Below, piece after piece: positions 7,184 to 14,827 of a DNA stretch of 14,896 bases. Each line of letters starts with the position of its first letter. The first letter of the stretch is position 1. The notes beneath the pieces are model-generated. The model was not told the origin of the DNA, ran no database searches, and saw only the letters and a list, made by a program, of their open reading frames with translations. Source of the DNA: Lautropia sp. (GTDB lineage: Bacteria; Pseudomonadota; Gammaproteobacteria; Burkholderiales; Burkholderiaceae_E). A program made the position numbers and the translations under genes. Location of the stretch: contig JACCRJ010000067.1 in the NCBI GenBank assembly GCA_013813615.1, positions 1-14,896 of the forward strand, given 5' to 3'.

Positions 7184-9400
7184 ATGGATTCAGTCGTCAG
7201 CCCCGGCAAGATGTCACCTCCGGCGCCGCAGACCCCGCCGGCGGTTGTCCCCGCCGCTGCGGGCAAGCCCTCCTATCTGCAGACTCCGCTGCCGGATCCG
7301 CTGCTGACTGCGCTCAGCCAGCTGCTCGGCATCTTCGGGAACATCAAGAGCGAGGACGCGCTGTCCGCCGGCATCCCGCACGAGCGGCCGCTGCAGCCGG
7401 CGAGCTTCTCGCGGATTGCCGAGGCCAACGGCTGCAAGGTCAGGATCCAGTCGCGGGCGATCGGGCAGATCTCGGACCTGCTGCTGCCGGTGATCCTGCT
7501 GCTGGACCGGCAGCAGGCCTGCCTGCTGCTGGCGCGCAAGGACGACCGGCTGGTGATCCTGCCGTGCGAGCCGGGGGCGGTGGAAGTCGAGATCACCGCA
7601 GAGGACCTCGCGTCGCGCTACATCGGCACCTGCATCTTCATCCGTCCGGCGATCCAGGCGGAGGATCGCAGCATCGTCGAAGCCCGCTCCACCGAGAAGG
7701 ACTGGTTCTGGGGCACGATCTGGCGGTATAAAGGCTATTACCTTCAGGCAGCAGCCGCGGCGATGCTGGTGAACGTGCTGGCACTCGCCGGCACCTTCTT
7801 CACCATGAACGTCTACGACCGGGTGATCTCCAACCAGGCGTACGTCACGTTGTGGACTCTGGCGGCCGGGGTGATGGTGGCGATGGTCTTCGAATACCTG
7901 GCGCGCAACCTGCGCAGCTGGCTGCTCGACAACGCCGGGAAAAAGGCCGACCTGCTGCTCGGCTCGGCACTATTTCGCCAGGCGATGATGTCGCGGCTGG
8001 AGAACCGGCCGCAGTCGGCCGGCGCCTATGCCAGCACCCTGCGCGAGTTCGAGTCGGTGCGGGACTTCGCCACCTCCGCCACGCTCGCCACCATCAGCGA
8101 CCTGCCCTTCATCCTGCTCTTCGTCTGGGTAATCCACATGATCGCCGGGCCGCTCTTCTGGGTGCCGCTGGCGGCCGTGCCGGTACTGATGATCGTCGGC
8201 GGCCTGGCCCAGTTCCCGCTGTCGCGCTACGTGAACGAGAACCTGCGCGAGGGCTCCGTCAAGCATGGCATCCTGGTGGAGGCGCTGGAGAGCGCCGAGA
8301 CCATCAAGGCGCTGCGGGTCGAAAGCCAGATGCAGGCGAAGTACGAGCGCGCTGCCGCCCTCACTTCCCGCACGGCGATGAAAAGTCGGACGATCACCGC
8401 GCTGGTCGCCAATTTCACCAGCTTCGTGCAGTCGCTGTGCACCGTGGTGATCGTGGTCTGGGGCGTTTACCTGATCGGCGACGGCGAGCTCACGATGGGC
8501 GCCCTGATCGGGGCTGTGCTGCTGTCGAGCCGGGCCATCGCGCCGGCCGCATCGATCACCGCGCTGGCGGTCCGTTACCAGCAGGCCAGGATGGCGCTGC
8601 GGTCGCTGAACCGGGTGATGGCAACCCCGACCGACCGCGACGCCAAGCGCAGCTACCTGCACAAGGCCACCGCCAGCGGCGCGGTCACCGCCACCGGCGT
8701 CAGCTTTCGCTACGCGCCGCAGTCGGGTGACTCGGTCGCCAACATCACGCTGAACGTCACGCCCGGCGAGAAGATCGCCGTGCTCGGGCGCATCGGCAGC
8801 GGCAAATCGACCTTGCTCAAGGTCCTATCCGGCCTCTACCGGCCCACGCAAGGCAGCGTCAGGCTCGACGGCGTCGACCTGCAGCAGATCGAGCCCGCCG
8901 ACGTGCGCCGCCACGTGCTCTACGTCGGCCAGGACGCGCGGCTGCTGTTCGGCTCGCTGCGTGAAAACCTCAAGGCCGGCAGCCCCCACATCGACGACGA
9001 CTCGATGATGCGGGTGGCCGACGCCTTCGGCGTACACCAGTTCGCCAGCGCGCATCCGCACGGCTACGACATGCCGATCGGCGAGCGCGGCGAAGGACTC
9101 TCCGGCGGCCAGCGGCAGGCGGTAGCGCTGGTGCGGGCGGTTCTGAGCAACCCGATGGTGATGCTCCTCGACGAGCCGACCAGCGCCATGGACAACGCGA
9201 CCGAGGCGATGGCGATGAATGCCCTGTCCCGCCTGTGCGCCGGCAAGACCATGATCTACGTGACCCACAAGCTCCAGCTGCTGGAGTACGTCTCGCGCGT
9301 CGTCATCCTCGACGCCGGTGCGCGGGTGGCGGACGGACCGAAGGAAGCCGTCCTGCAGGCGCTGAAGGAAGGCAAGATCCAGGGGGTGCGCCGTGGCTGA
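7184..9400 (+). CDS. Type I secretion permease/ATPase with degenerate C39-like domain (LapB/RtxB-like)
   Basis: Inner-membrane ABC exporter that recognises the C-terminal signal of an unfolded substrate and drives its export; 738 aa. Order: Pro/Ala-rich leader (1-36); C39-peptidase-like domain (38-155) beginning DPLLTALSQLLGIFG, without the catalytic Cys and therefore a substrate-docking domain; a transmembrane region (185-460) with the family stretch FFTMNVYDRVISNQA (205-219); and the ATPase. The ATPase has Walker A GRIGSGKS (535-542), Q-loop Gln583, signature LSGGQ (639-643), Walker B MLLDE (660-664) and switch His695. All ATPase residues are intact. A C39-like domain is typical of transporters of RTX toxins and large adhesins and absent from protease/hemophore exporters such as PrtD and HasD (family knowledge). 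ATG 7184 has a weak ribosome binding site; ATG 7211 is an alternative. The end overlaps the adaptor gene by 8 bp. Confidence 0.94.
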   Translation: MDSVVSPGKMSPPAPQTPPAVVPAAAGKPSYLQTPLPDPLLTALSQLLGIFGNIKSEDALSAGIPHERPLQPASFSRIAEANGCKVRIQSRAIGQISDLLLPVILLLDRQQACLLLARKDDRLVILPCEPGAVEVEITAEDLASRYIGTCIFIRPAIQAEDRSIVEARSTEKDWFWGTIWRYKGYYLQAAAAAMLVNVLALAGTFFTMNVYDRVISNQAYVTLWTLAAGVMVAMVFEYLARNLRSWLLDNAGKKADLLLGSALFRQAMMSRLENRPQSAGAYASTLREFESVRDFATSATLATISDLPFILLFVWVIHMIAGPLFWVPLAAVPVLMIVGGLAQFPLSRYVNENLREGSVKHGILVEALESAETIKALRVESQMQAKYERAAALTSRTAMKSRTITALVANFTSFVQSLCTVVIVVWGVYLIGDGELTMGALIGAVLLSSRAIAPAASITALAVRYQQARMALRSLNRVMATPTDRDAKRSYLHKATASGAVTATGVSFRYAPQSGDSVANITLNVTPGEKIAVLGRIGSGKSTLLKVLSGLYRPTQGSVRLDGVDLQQIEPADVRRHVLYVGQDARLLFGSLRENLKAGSPHIDDDSMMRVADAFGVHQFASAHPHGYDMPIGERGEGLSGGQRQAVALVRAVLSNPMVMLLDEPTSAMDNATEAMAMNALSRLCAGKTMIYVTHKLQLLEYVSRVVILDAGARVADGPKEAVLQALKEGKIQGVRRG
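9381..9386 (+). promoter_or_regulatory. Ribosome binding site for the GTG start of the HlyD-family gene
   Basis: AGGGGG lies 6 nt before GTG 9393, inside the end of the transporter gene. It supports the overlapping GTG start of the adaptor. Confidence 0.6.
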
Positions 9401-10715
9401 GCAGCGCCTCGAGAACGTGATCCCCGGTGCGGCCGGCGGGAAGCTGGTGGCAGGTGGCGCCGGCGCCGGCAATGGAGTTGTCCCGGCCCAGGACCGCTCC
9501 GCGTTTGCCGAGCCGGAGTATCGCGGCAGCGGGCGCGACTTCGATTTCATGCGCGACATGCAGCAGGCGATGGTCAACGATCGGCAGGGCGGCTCGCTGC
9601 TGCTGCTGCTGCTGATCATCGGGCTGCTGGTTGCCGCCGCCGCCTGGGCCCACTACAGCAGGCTCGAGGAGATCACCCGCGGCGATGCCCGCATCATTGC
9701 CTCCAGCCGCGAGCAGGTCATCCAGTCGCTGGAGGGCGGCATCCTGCAGGAGATGATGGTCCGCGAGGGCGACATCGTCACCGCCGGCCAGCCGCTGCTT
9801 CGCATCGATGAGACCAAGGCCCGATCCTCGTACCAGGAAGGCTACAGCAAGGCGATCGGGCTGAAAGCGGCGGCCGCGCGACTTCGTGCGGAATCACGCG
9901 GCACCAGGCTCGCCTTTCCGTCGGACGTGCTGGTCGACCCGGAGATCGTCAAGAACGAGACCGACACCTACAACGCGCGCAAGGAGTCGCTGGACCAGGC
10001 GATCGCCACGGCCACGTCGAGTCGCGCATTGATCTCGCGCGAGATCGCGATCACCGAACCGATGGTCAACAAGGGACTGGTGGCGGAGACGGAACTGCTG
10101 CGCCTGCGGCGCCAGTTCAACGACCTGCAGGCCCAGACCCAGGAACGGGTCGGCAAGTACCGGGTCGACGCGGCCAACGAGCTCAGCAAGATCGAGTCCG
10201 AACTGGCGCAGACCCAGGAAATCCTGACGGCGAGGCAGGACCAGGTGCAGCGCACGGTGGTGGCGGCGCCGGTGCGCGGGACGGTGAAGAACATCCGGAT
10301 GAACACCCGCGGCGGCGTCATCCAGCCAGGCGGCGACATCATGGAGATCGTGCCGCTCGAGGACAAGCTGCTGGTGGAAGCCAAGATCCGGCCGCACGAC
10401 GTCGCCTTCCTGCGGCCGGGGCTGCCGGCCACAGTGAAGATCACCGCCTACGACTATGCGATCTACGGCGGCCTCGATGGCCACGTCGAACTCATCAGCC
10501 CGGACACGCTGCGCGAAGAGCGCAAGTCCGAAGAAGAAAGCTATTACCGGGTGCTGGTGCGCACCACCAACTCGACCCTCACCGCCGGCGGGCAGGAACT
10601 GCCGATTATCCCGGGCATGACGGCGGCGGTGGAGATCCGCACCGGCGAGAAGACGGTGATGGACTACATACTGAAGCCGATCCTGAAGGTTCGCGAAGCA
10701 CTTCGCGAACGGTAA
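9393..10715 (+). CDS. HlyD-family periplasmic adaptor of the type I secretion system (LapC-like)
   Basis: Membrane fusion protein that joins the ABC transporter to the TolC-family channel; 440 aa. A cytoplasmic N-terminus of about 66 residues (Gly/Ala-rich at 11-30) precedes one transmembrane helix (about 68-87), partly coded by six CTG codons in a row (9597-9614). Then come a first lipoyl half-domain (about 102-140, SLEGGILQEMMVREGD), a long coiled-coil hairpin (145-288), a second lipoyl half (288-322, VVAAPVRGTVKNI) and a beta-barrel region. The C-terminal stretch EIRTGEKTVMDYILKPI (414-430) is a hallmark of type I secretion adaptors rather than RND adaptors. The GTG start, with AGGGGG 6 nt upstream, overlaps the transporter gene by 8 bp, so the two are translationally linked. 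The last codons contain a perfect inverted repeat, listed separately. Confidence 0.94.
   Translation: MAEQRLENVIPGAAGGKLVAGGAGAGNGVVPAQDRSAFAEPEYRGSGRDFDFMRDMQQAMVNDRQGGSLLLLLLIIGLLVAAAAWAHYSRLEEITRGDARIIASSREQVIQSLEGGILQEMMVREGDIVTAGQPLLRIDETKARSSYQEGYSKAIGLKAAAARLRAESRGTRLAFPSDVLVDPEIVKNETDTYNARKESLDQAIATATSSRALISREIAITEPMVNKGLVAETELLRLRRQFNDLQAQTQERVGKYRVDAANELSKIESELAQTQEILTARQDQVQRTVVAAPVRGTVKNIRMNTRGGVIQPGGDIMEIVPLEDKLLVEAKIRPHDVAFLRPGLPATVKITAYDYAIYGGLDGHVELISPDTLREERKSEEESYYRVLVRTTNSTLTAGGQELPIIPGMTAAVEIRTGEKTVMDYILKPILKVREALRER
10689..10710. repeat. Perfect inverted repeat at the end of the adaptor gene
   Basis: Arms GTTCGCGAAG (10689-10698) and CTTCGCGAAC (10701-10710) flank a 2-nt centre, CA, and sit inside the last codons of the adaptor gene (stop at 10713-10715). 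As RNA this gives a stem of about 9 bp with a tetraloop, 23 nt before the ccmI TTG. There is no T-run after it, so it is not a standard intrinsic terminator. It could act as a Rho-independent pause, an mRNA 3'-end stabiliser, a translational control hairpin or a protein-binding operator, or it may reflect coding sequence only. Confidence 0.6.
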
Positions 10716-10732
10716 CGGACTCGCGCGCCGGT

Positions 10733-12043
10733 TTGTCATCCGAACTGTTCCTGCTGCTGGTGCTGGCGCCGATCGGCCTGTTGACGGCGGCCTACGTGAT
10801 CTGGCCCTTGCTGCGTCGGTCCCCGGCGAGCGGCATAGCAGCGCCAGCCGCTGAACTCAACCGGGAGATCGTCGGCGAGCGCCGCGCCCAGCTCGAGCGC
10901 GAGCTTGCGCAACTGCCGCCCGACTCGCGGGATCGGGACCGCCTGATCCTGGAGTTTTCTTCCGCCGCACTCGCGGACCTCGAGGACCTCGAGGGCCTTC
11001 AACCCCGGAAGATGGGCCGCGGCCGCGTCGATGCCCGGCGCTGGATCACTGCCGCGGTGCTGGTCGGCCTGCTGGCAGTCGGACCGCTCGCCTTCTATCG
11101 TCTGGCGGGAACGCCGGAGGCAGCCGACCCTGAGTTCGCACGGCAAGCCGAGCCGCAGGACCTGGCGTCATTGGTTGCGCAGCTGGAGCGGCGGCTGCAG
11201 GCCGAGCCCGGCGCCGCCGATGGTTGGCTGATGCTGGGGCGCTCGAAGCTGTCCCTGGGCGACCTGACCGGGGCAACCGCCGCCCTCGAGCGGGCCTTGA
11301 ACATCGACAGCCCGCAGGGCCCGCTCGCGGCGCAGATCCGGGTGGACCTGGCGGACGCGCTGGCGCAGGCCGCCGCCTCGAGACTGGGTGGCCGACCCTG
11401 GCAACTGATCCAGGAAGCGCTGAAGCTCGACCGCAACAACCAGAAGGCGCTTGCCCTCGCCGGCGCCTACCAGCTGACCCAGGGCGACCGGCTGGCTGCG
11501 CTCTCCTTCTGGGAGCCACTGCTGGCGCAACTGCCCGCAGGCTCGGAGCAGCGCACGCAGATCGCGGCCTTCGTCGACGATCTTCGCGCAGGCCGCAACC
11601 CCGGTTCGTCAGGAGCGGGCGCTGCGCCAGGTGCGGATTCGGGCGCCGGGACTGGCGCCGCTTCGCCGGCACCGCCCGCTGCCGCCGGCCCGGTGCTTCG
11701 TGGCCGGGTGGAGGTCGATCCGGCGATCGCCGGCAACCTGCGGCCGGACGATGTGCTGTTCGTCGTGGCGCGCGGGCTCGACCAGGAGGGCAAGCCTGCC
11801 GGTCCGCCCGTCGCCGTCCTGCGGGCCCGGGCATCGGACCTGCCGCTGGACTTCGAGCTGTCGGATCGCCAGGCGATGACGCCGGCTGCGAAGCTGTCCG
11901 GCCAGCGCCGCGTGGTGGTCGTCGCACGCCTCTCGCGGGCTGGCACTGCCGCCGGCAGCGCCGGCGACCTGGAAGGACGCAGCCAGCCGGTGTCACCGGA
12001 TGCGCAGTCGGTGCTGATTCGCATCGACCGCCTGCTCCCCTGA
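10733..12043 (+). CDS. ccmI: Cytochrome c biogenesis protein CcmI (CycH), TPR-containing
   Basis: Inner-membrane apocytochrome c chaperone of System I maturation: it holds the unfolded apocytochrome for heme ligation by CcmF/CcmH. The protein is 436 aa. Two membrane helices (about 5-27 and 103-123) flank a helical cytoplasmic segment with the family feature ADLEDLEG (81-88). A TPR region (about 140-285) includes the stretch GWLMLGRSKLSLGDLTGA (164-181). A Gly/Ala/Pro/Ser-rich linker (287-320) leads to the C-terminal periplasmic domain (320-436), which opens LRGRVEVDPAIA and contains VLFVVAR. The start is inferred to be TTG 10733, 17 bp after the adaptor stop. Its ribosome binding site is weak, and no ATG or GTG is available upstream of the first membrane helix. 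ccmA starts 4 bp after its stop. ccmI lies first here, whereas in many gammaproteobacteria it is last or fused to ccmH. Confidence 0.9.
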   Translation: MSSELFLLLVLAPIGLLTAAYVIWPLLRRSPASGIAAPAAELNREIVGERRAQLERELAQLPPDSRDRDRLILEFSSAALADLEDLEGLQPRKMGRGRVDARRWITAAVLVGLLAVGPLAFYRLAGTPEAADPEFARQAEPQDLASLVAQLERRLQAEPGAADGWLMLGRSKLSLGDLTGATAALERALNIDSPQGPLAAQIRVDLADALAQAAASRLGGRPWQLIQEALKLDRNNQKALALAGAYQLTQGDRLAALSFWEPLLAQLPAGSEQRTQIAAFVDDLRAGRNPGSSGAGAAPGADSGAGTGAASPAPPAAAGPVLRGRVEVDPAIAGNLRPDDVLFVVARGLDQEGKPAGPPVAVLRARASDLPLDFELSDRQAMTPAAKLSGQRRVVVVARLSRAGTAAGSAGDLEGRSQPVSPDAQSVLIRIDRLLP

Positions 12044-12047
12044 GGCC

Positions 12048-12707
12048 ATGTCGGCTGCCCGGGGGAGCTGGCTGGAGGTTCGCGAGCTGAGTCTCGCCCG
12101 CGGGCCGCGACAGCTGCTGGACCGGCTGGCTTTCGACCTGGTGCCCGGCGATGCAATCCTCCTGCAGGGACCCAACGGCAGCGGCAAGTCGAGCCTGCTG
12201 CGGGGGCTGCTCGGCTTGTCCGTCGCCACCGGCAGCATCCGTTTCGACGGCGAGACCTTCGCCCCGGCAAGCGGCAGGCTGTGCCGCCATACGCTTTACC
12301 AGGGGCATGCTGCCGGCCTCAAGGGCGAACTCGACGCACTCGAAAACCTGGGTCTCGCGGCGGCCCTGGACGGTTTCGCCCGCCAACCGCCCGGGCTTCG
12401 CGCCGCGCTGGCGGCCACCGGGATCGACCGCGAGGCAGGACTGTCGGCGCGGCGCCTGTCGCAAGGCCAGAAGCAGCGGCTGGTGCTGGCCCGCCTGGCG
12501 CTGGCGAACCAGCATCCGGCCTTGACGCGGCCACTCTGGCTGCTCGACGAGCCGTCGGCAGCCCTCGACCGCGCCGGTATCGCAATGCTGGACGACCTGC
12601 TCGCGGTGCACCTGGGTCGCGGCGGCGCGGCGATTATCGCGACGCACCTGCCGGTGCTCGGCGACGCCGCCGCCGTCCGGCAGCCCCGCAGGATCGAACT
12701 GGGATGA
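12048..12707 (+). CDS. ccmA: Heme exporter ATP-binding protein CcmA
   Basis: ATPase subunit of the CcmABCD complex, which uses ATP to release holo-CcmE (heme-loaded) from CcmC; cytoplasmic face of the inner membrane. It is 219 aa, a normal length for CcmA. Motifs: Walker A GPNGSGKS (41-48), the CcmA-type Q-loop region LYQGHAAGLK (83-92), signature LSQGQ (137-141), Walker B LWLLDE (163-168) followed by PSAALD, and switch His200 (ATHLP). All are intact. ATG 12048 follows the ccmI stop by 4 bp; TGAGG, which includes that stop, is a close-spaced ribosome binding site. The end overlaps ccmB (ATGA at 12704-12707). Confidence 0.95.
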   Translation: MSAARGSWLEVRELSLARGPRQLLDRLAFDLVPGDAILLQGPNGSGKSSLLRGLLGLSVATGSIRFDGETFAPASGRLCRHTLYQGHAAGLKGELDALENLGLAAALDGFARQPPGLRAALAATGIDREAGLSARRLSQGQKQRLVLARLALANQHPALTRPLWLLDEPSAALDRAGIAMLDDLLAVHLGRGGAAIIATHLPVLGDAAAVRQPRRIELG

Positions 12708-13411
12708 ACGCCTCGCGCCTGTTGCCCGGCAGCGCCGACGCATCTTTCTCGTCATTCGGCTGGGCGCTGCGCCGGGATCTGAGGCTCGCGTTTCGCCGCA
12801 AGTCGGACACGCTCAACCTGCTCGGATTCTTCGTCCTGTCCTGCATGATGTTCCCGCTGGCGGTCGGGCCGCAGCAGGCCTGGCTGCAGCGCATCGGCCC
12901 GGGGGTGGTGTGGGTGGCCGCCCTGCTGGCGGTGCTGCTGGCCCTGCCGAGGCTGTTCGAGCACGACTACCAGGACGGCAGCCTGGAGCAGATGCTGGCG
13001 AGCGGCCGCTCGCTGCCGGGGCTGGTCGCGGGCAAGCTGCTCGCGTCCTGGCTGGTCAGCGCACTGCCGCTGATCGTCATCACGCCGCTGCTGGCGATGT
13101 CACTGGCGCTCGACTACCACGCGAGCGTCCTGCTGATGGTCTCGCTGCTGCTCGGCACGCCGAGCCTGCTCGCGATCGGCGCGATCGGCGCTGCCCTGAC
13201 GCTCGGGCTGCGCGGTGCGGCAACGCTGATCACCCTGCTTTGCCTGCCGCTCTTCGTGCCGGTGCTGATCTTCGGCGCGGGCGCGGTGGAGATGCAGGCA
13301 GCGGGCCTTTCCCCCCTGGGCCATCTGGCCCTGCTGAGCGCTGTTATGCTATTGGCCCTCGCTAGCGCCCCGTTCGTGGTCTCGCTCAGCTTGCGGACTT
13401 CAATGGAATGA
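12704..13411 (+). CDS. ccmB: Heme exporter membrane protein CcmB
   Basis: Membrane partner of CcmA in the CcmABCD complex. The protein is 235 aa with a basic N-terminal amphipathic region (about 19-36) and around six membrane helices between 37 and 230. The family motif FEHDYQDGSLEQ (85-96) lies in the first cytoplasmic loop, where the ATPase contact is expected. GTPSLLAIGAIGAALTLGLR (151-170) is also typical. It begins at ATG 12704 in an ATGA overlap with ccmA and ends in another with ccmC. It is slightly longer than the usual 220 aa because of the N-terminal extension (1-18), so a later start is conceivable, but none has a better ribosome binding site. Confidence 0.94.
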   Translation: MNASRLLPGSADASFSSFGWALRRDLRLAFRRKSDTLNLLGFFVLSCMMFPLAVGPQQAWLQRIGPGVVWVAALLAVLLALPRLFEHDYQDGSLEQMLASGRSLPGLVAGKLLASWLVSALPLIVITPLLAMSLALDYHASVLLMVSLLLGTPSLLAIGAIGAALTLGLRGAATLITLLCLPLFVPVLIFGAGAVEMQAAGLSPLGHLALLSAVMLLALASAPFVVSLSLRTSME

Positions 13412-14175
13412 GCCTGTACCGCTACGCTTCCCCACAGAGCTTCTATCCGCTGGCCGGCCGGATGCTGCCGTGGTTCGCAGTGGCCGCCGTGCTGCTTGCG
13501 GCCGTCGGCCTGGTCATCGGTTTCCTGGTCGCGCCGACGGACTTCCAGCAGGGAGAGGTCTACCGGATCATCTTCATACACGTTCCCTCGGCATGGATGG
13601 CGATGTTCGTGTACTTGGTGATGGCCGGCTACGCGGTCCTGACCCTATCGCTCAGGGCGCGGCTCCCGGCGATGATGACGCTGGCGCTGGCTCCGACCGG
13701 CGCGGTCATGGCGGCGATCGCCCTGTGGACGGGCGCCCTGTGGGGCAAGCCGACCTGGGGCACCTACTGGGCCTGGGACGCGCGGATGACGTCGACCCTG
13801 ATCCTCCTGTTCCTCTACCTGGGCTACCTGGCGCTGGTCAACGCCATCGAGGACACGCAGCGGGCGGATCGTGCCGGCGCGGTCCTGGTCCTCGTCGGCG
13901 CGGTCAACGTGCCGATCATCTATTTTTCCGTCAACTGGTGGAACACCTTGCACCAGGGTTCGAGCATCAGCGTCACCGGCGGCTCGACGATGGCGGCGAT
14001 CATGCTGCAGGGCATGCTCATCATGACCTTCGCCGCCTGGTGCTATTGCATCGCCGCCGCGCTTCACCGGGTACGCTCGATCATCGTCGAGCGCGAAGGT
14101 CACACCAGCTGGGTCAGGCGCATGGTGTCGGACGGCGCAGGCCGGAGCAGGCAGAAAGCAGGAAACCGTACATGA
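13408..14175 (+). CDS. ccmC: Heme lyase/transporter CcmC
   Basis: Inner-membrane protein that presents heme to CcmE and is needed to form the covalent heme-CcmE adduct. The protein is 255 aa with six predicted membrane helices. Axial heme ligands are present at His58 (FIHVP) and His182 (NTLHQG), matching the E. coli His60/His184 pair, and the tryptophan-rich periplasmic motif [13 protein letters not shown] (117-129) is intact. The C-terminal tail after about residue 226 is polar and basic. The start ATG 13408 overlaps the ccmB stop (ATGA), and the stop overlaps ccmD the same way. No anomalies were seen. Confidence 0.96.
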   Translation: MSLYRYASPQSFYPLAGRMLPWFAVAAVLLAAVGLVIGFLVAPTDFQQGEVYRIIFIHVPSAWMAMFVYLVMAGYAVLTLSLRARLPAMMTLALAPTGAVMAAIALWTGALWGKPTWGTYWAWDARMTSTLILLFLYLGYLALVNAIEDTQRADRAGAVLVLVGAVNVPIIYFSVNWWNTLHQGSSISVTGGSTMAAIMLQGMLIMTFAAWCYCIAAALHRVRSIIVEREGHTSWVRRMVSDGAGRSRQKAGNRT

Positions 14176-14345
14176 ATCACTGGCAGATGATCGCGATCGC
14201 CTACGGGCTCACGTTCGGCGCGCTCGCGCTGGAAGTCGTCCTGCTCTGCAGCCGCCGGCGGGCAGCGCTTCAACAGGCTCGGGCATGGCTGGATGCGGAC
14301 GTATCCTCGATTCCAGCGCGCCCCGGTTCGGGAGCCCCGTCATGA
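14172..14345 (+). CDS. ccmD: Small heme exporter protein CcmD
   Basis: A 57-aa single-span inner-membrane protein that stabilises CcmC-CcmE and the release complex. It has one hydrophobic helix (about 5-26, [17 protein letters not shown]), a conserved Tyr near its start (Tyr11) and the basic cluster [11 protein letters not shown] (27-37) on the cytoplasmic side. The assignment rests on this plus its exact place between ccmC and ccmE, with ATGA overlaps at both ends. CcmD sequences are short and poorly conserved, so homology alone would be weak. Confidence 0.85.
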   Translation: MNHWQMIAIAYGLTFGALALEVVLLCSRRRAALQQARAWLDADVSSIPARPGSGAPS

Positions 14346-14827
14346 GGCCGCGCCACCGGCGCCTGGCGCTGATCCTCGGCGCCGCCACCGTGTTCGGCGT
14401 CGCCGTCGGGCTGGTACTGTACGCCCTGAACAGCAACATCGTCTTCTTCTATACGCCCACTCAAGTGGCGCAGCAGGAGGCGCCCAAGGGCCGCCACTTC
14501 CGCGTCGGCGGCCTGGTGCAGCCAGGCAGCCTGCAACGCGACGGTACCCGCGTGAGTTTTGTCGTGACCGACAACGTCCGGCAGATTCCGGTCACCTACA
14601 CCGGCAGCCTGCCCGATCTGTTCAAGGAAGGCAAAGGCGTGGTTGCGCAGGGAAGCCTCGCGGCCGACGGCACGTTCACCGCCAGCGAGGTGCTCGCCAA
14701 GCACGACGAGAACTACATGCCGCCTGAAGCTGCGGAAGCGCTGCGGCGGGCCGGTCACCCCGTGGGTCCAGGCGGCGCAGGCAGCGCAGGAAATTCCGGC
14801 AGCGCAGGCAGCGTGGGCCAGCCATGA
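14342..14827 (+). CDS. ccmE: Periplasmic heme chaperone CcmE
   Basis: Membrane-anchored chaperone that binds heme covalently through a histidine and hands it to CcmF. The protein is 161 aa with a basic N-terminus and one membrane helix (about 8-28), then the OB-fold beta-barrel (about 48-120). The heme-binding motif [10 protein letters not shown] (118-127) has His121 and Tyr125, equivalent to E. coli His130/Tyr134. The C-terminus (141-161) is a flexible Gly/Ser/Ala tail. ATG 14342 is preferred over the in-frame ATG 14285, because 14342 forms the ATGA overlap with ccmD and puts a basic patch just before the membrane helix. Confidence 0.95.
   Translation: MRPRHRRLALILGAATVFGVAVGLVLYALNSNIVFFYTPTQVAQQEAPKGRHFRVGGLVQPGSLQRDGTRVSFVVTDNVRQIPVTYTGSLPDLFKEGKGVVAQGSLAADGTFTASEVLAKHDENYMPPEAAEALRRAGHPVGPGGAGSAGNSGSAGSVGQP
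14770..14818 (+). repeat. Low-complexity Gly/Ser/Ala-coding tail of ccmE with an 11-bp direct repeat
   Basis: GGCAGCGCAGG occurs at 14780-14790 and again at 14798-14808 within the codons for the CcmE C-terminal tail. It is probably slippage-derived, and the tail lies outside the heme-binding fold. Confidence 0.6.

Noticed and set aside
9597..9614. Six consecutive CTG codons in the adaptor gene, considered as a phase-variable tract
   Set aside because: The unit is three bases, so length changes would only add or remove leucines in the membrane helix and could not switch the gene off by frameshift.
11046..12755. 569-codon open frame on the minus strand across ccmI/ccmA
   Set aside because: Composition is Arg/Pro/Ala-rich without recognisable domains, and it lies antisense to well-conserved ccm genes. 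It is a by-product of high GC with few stop codons in that frame.
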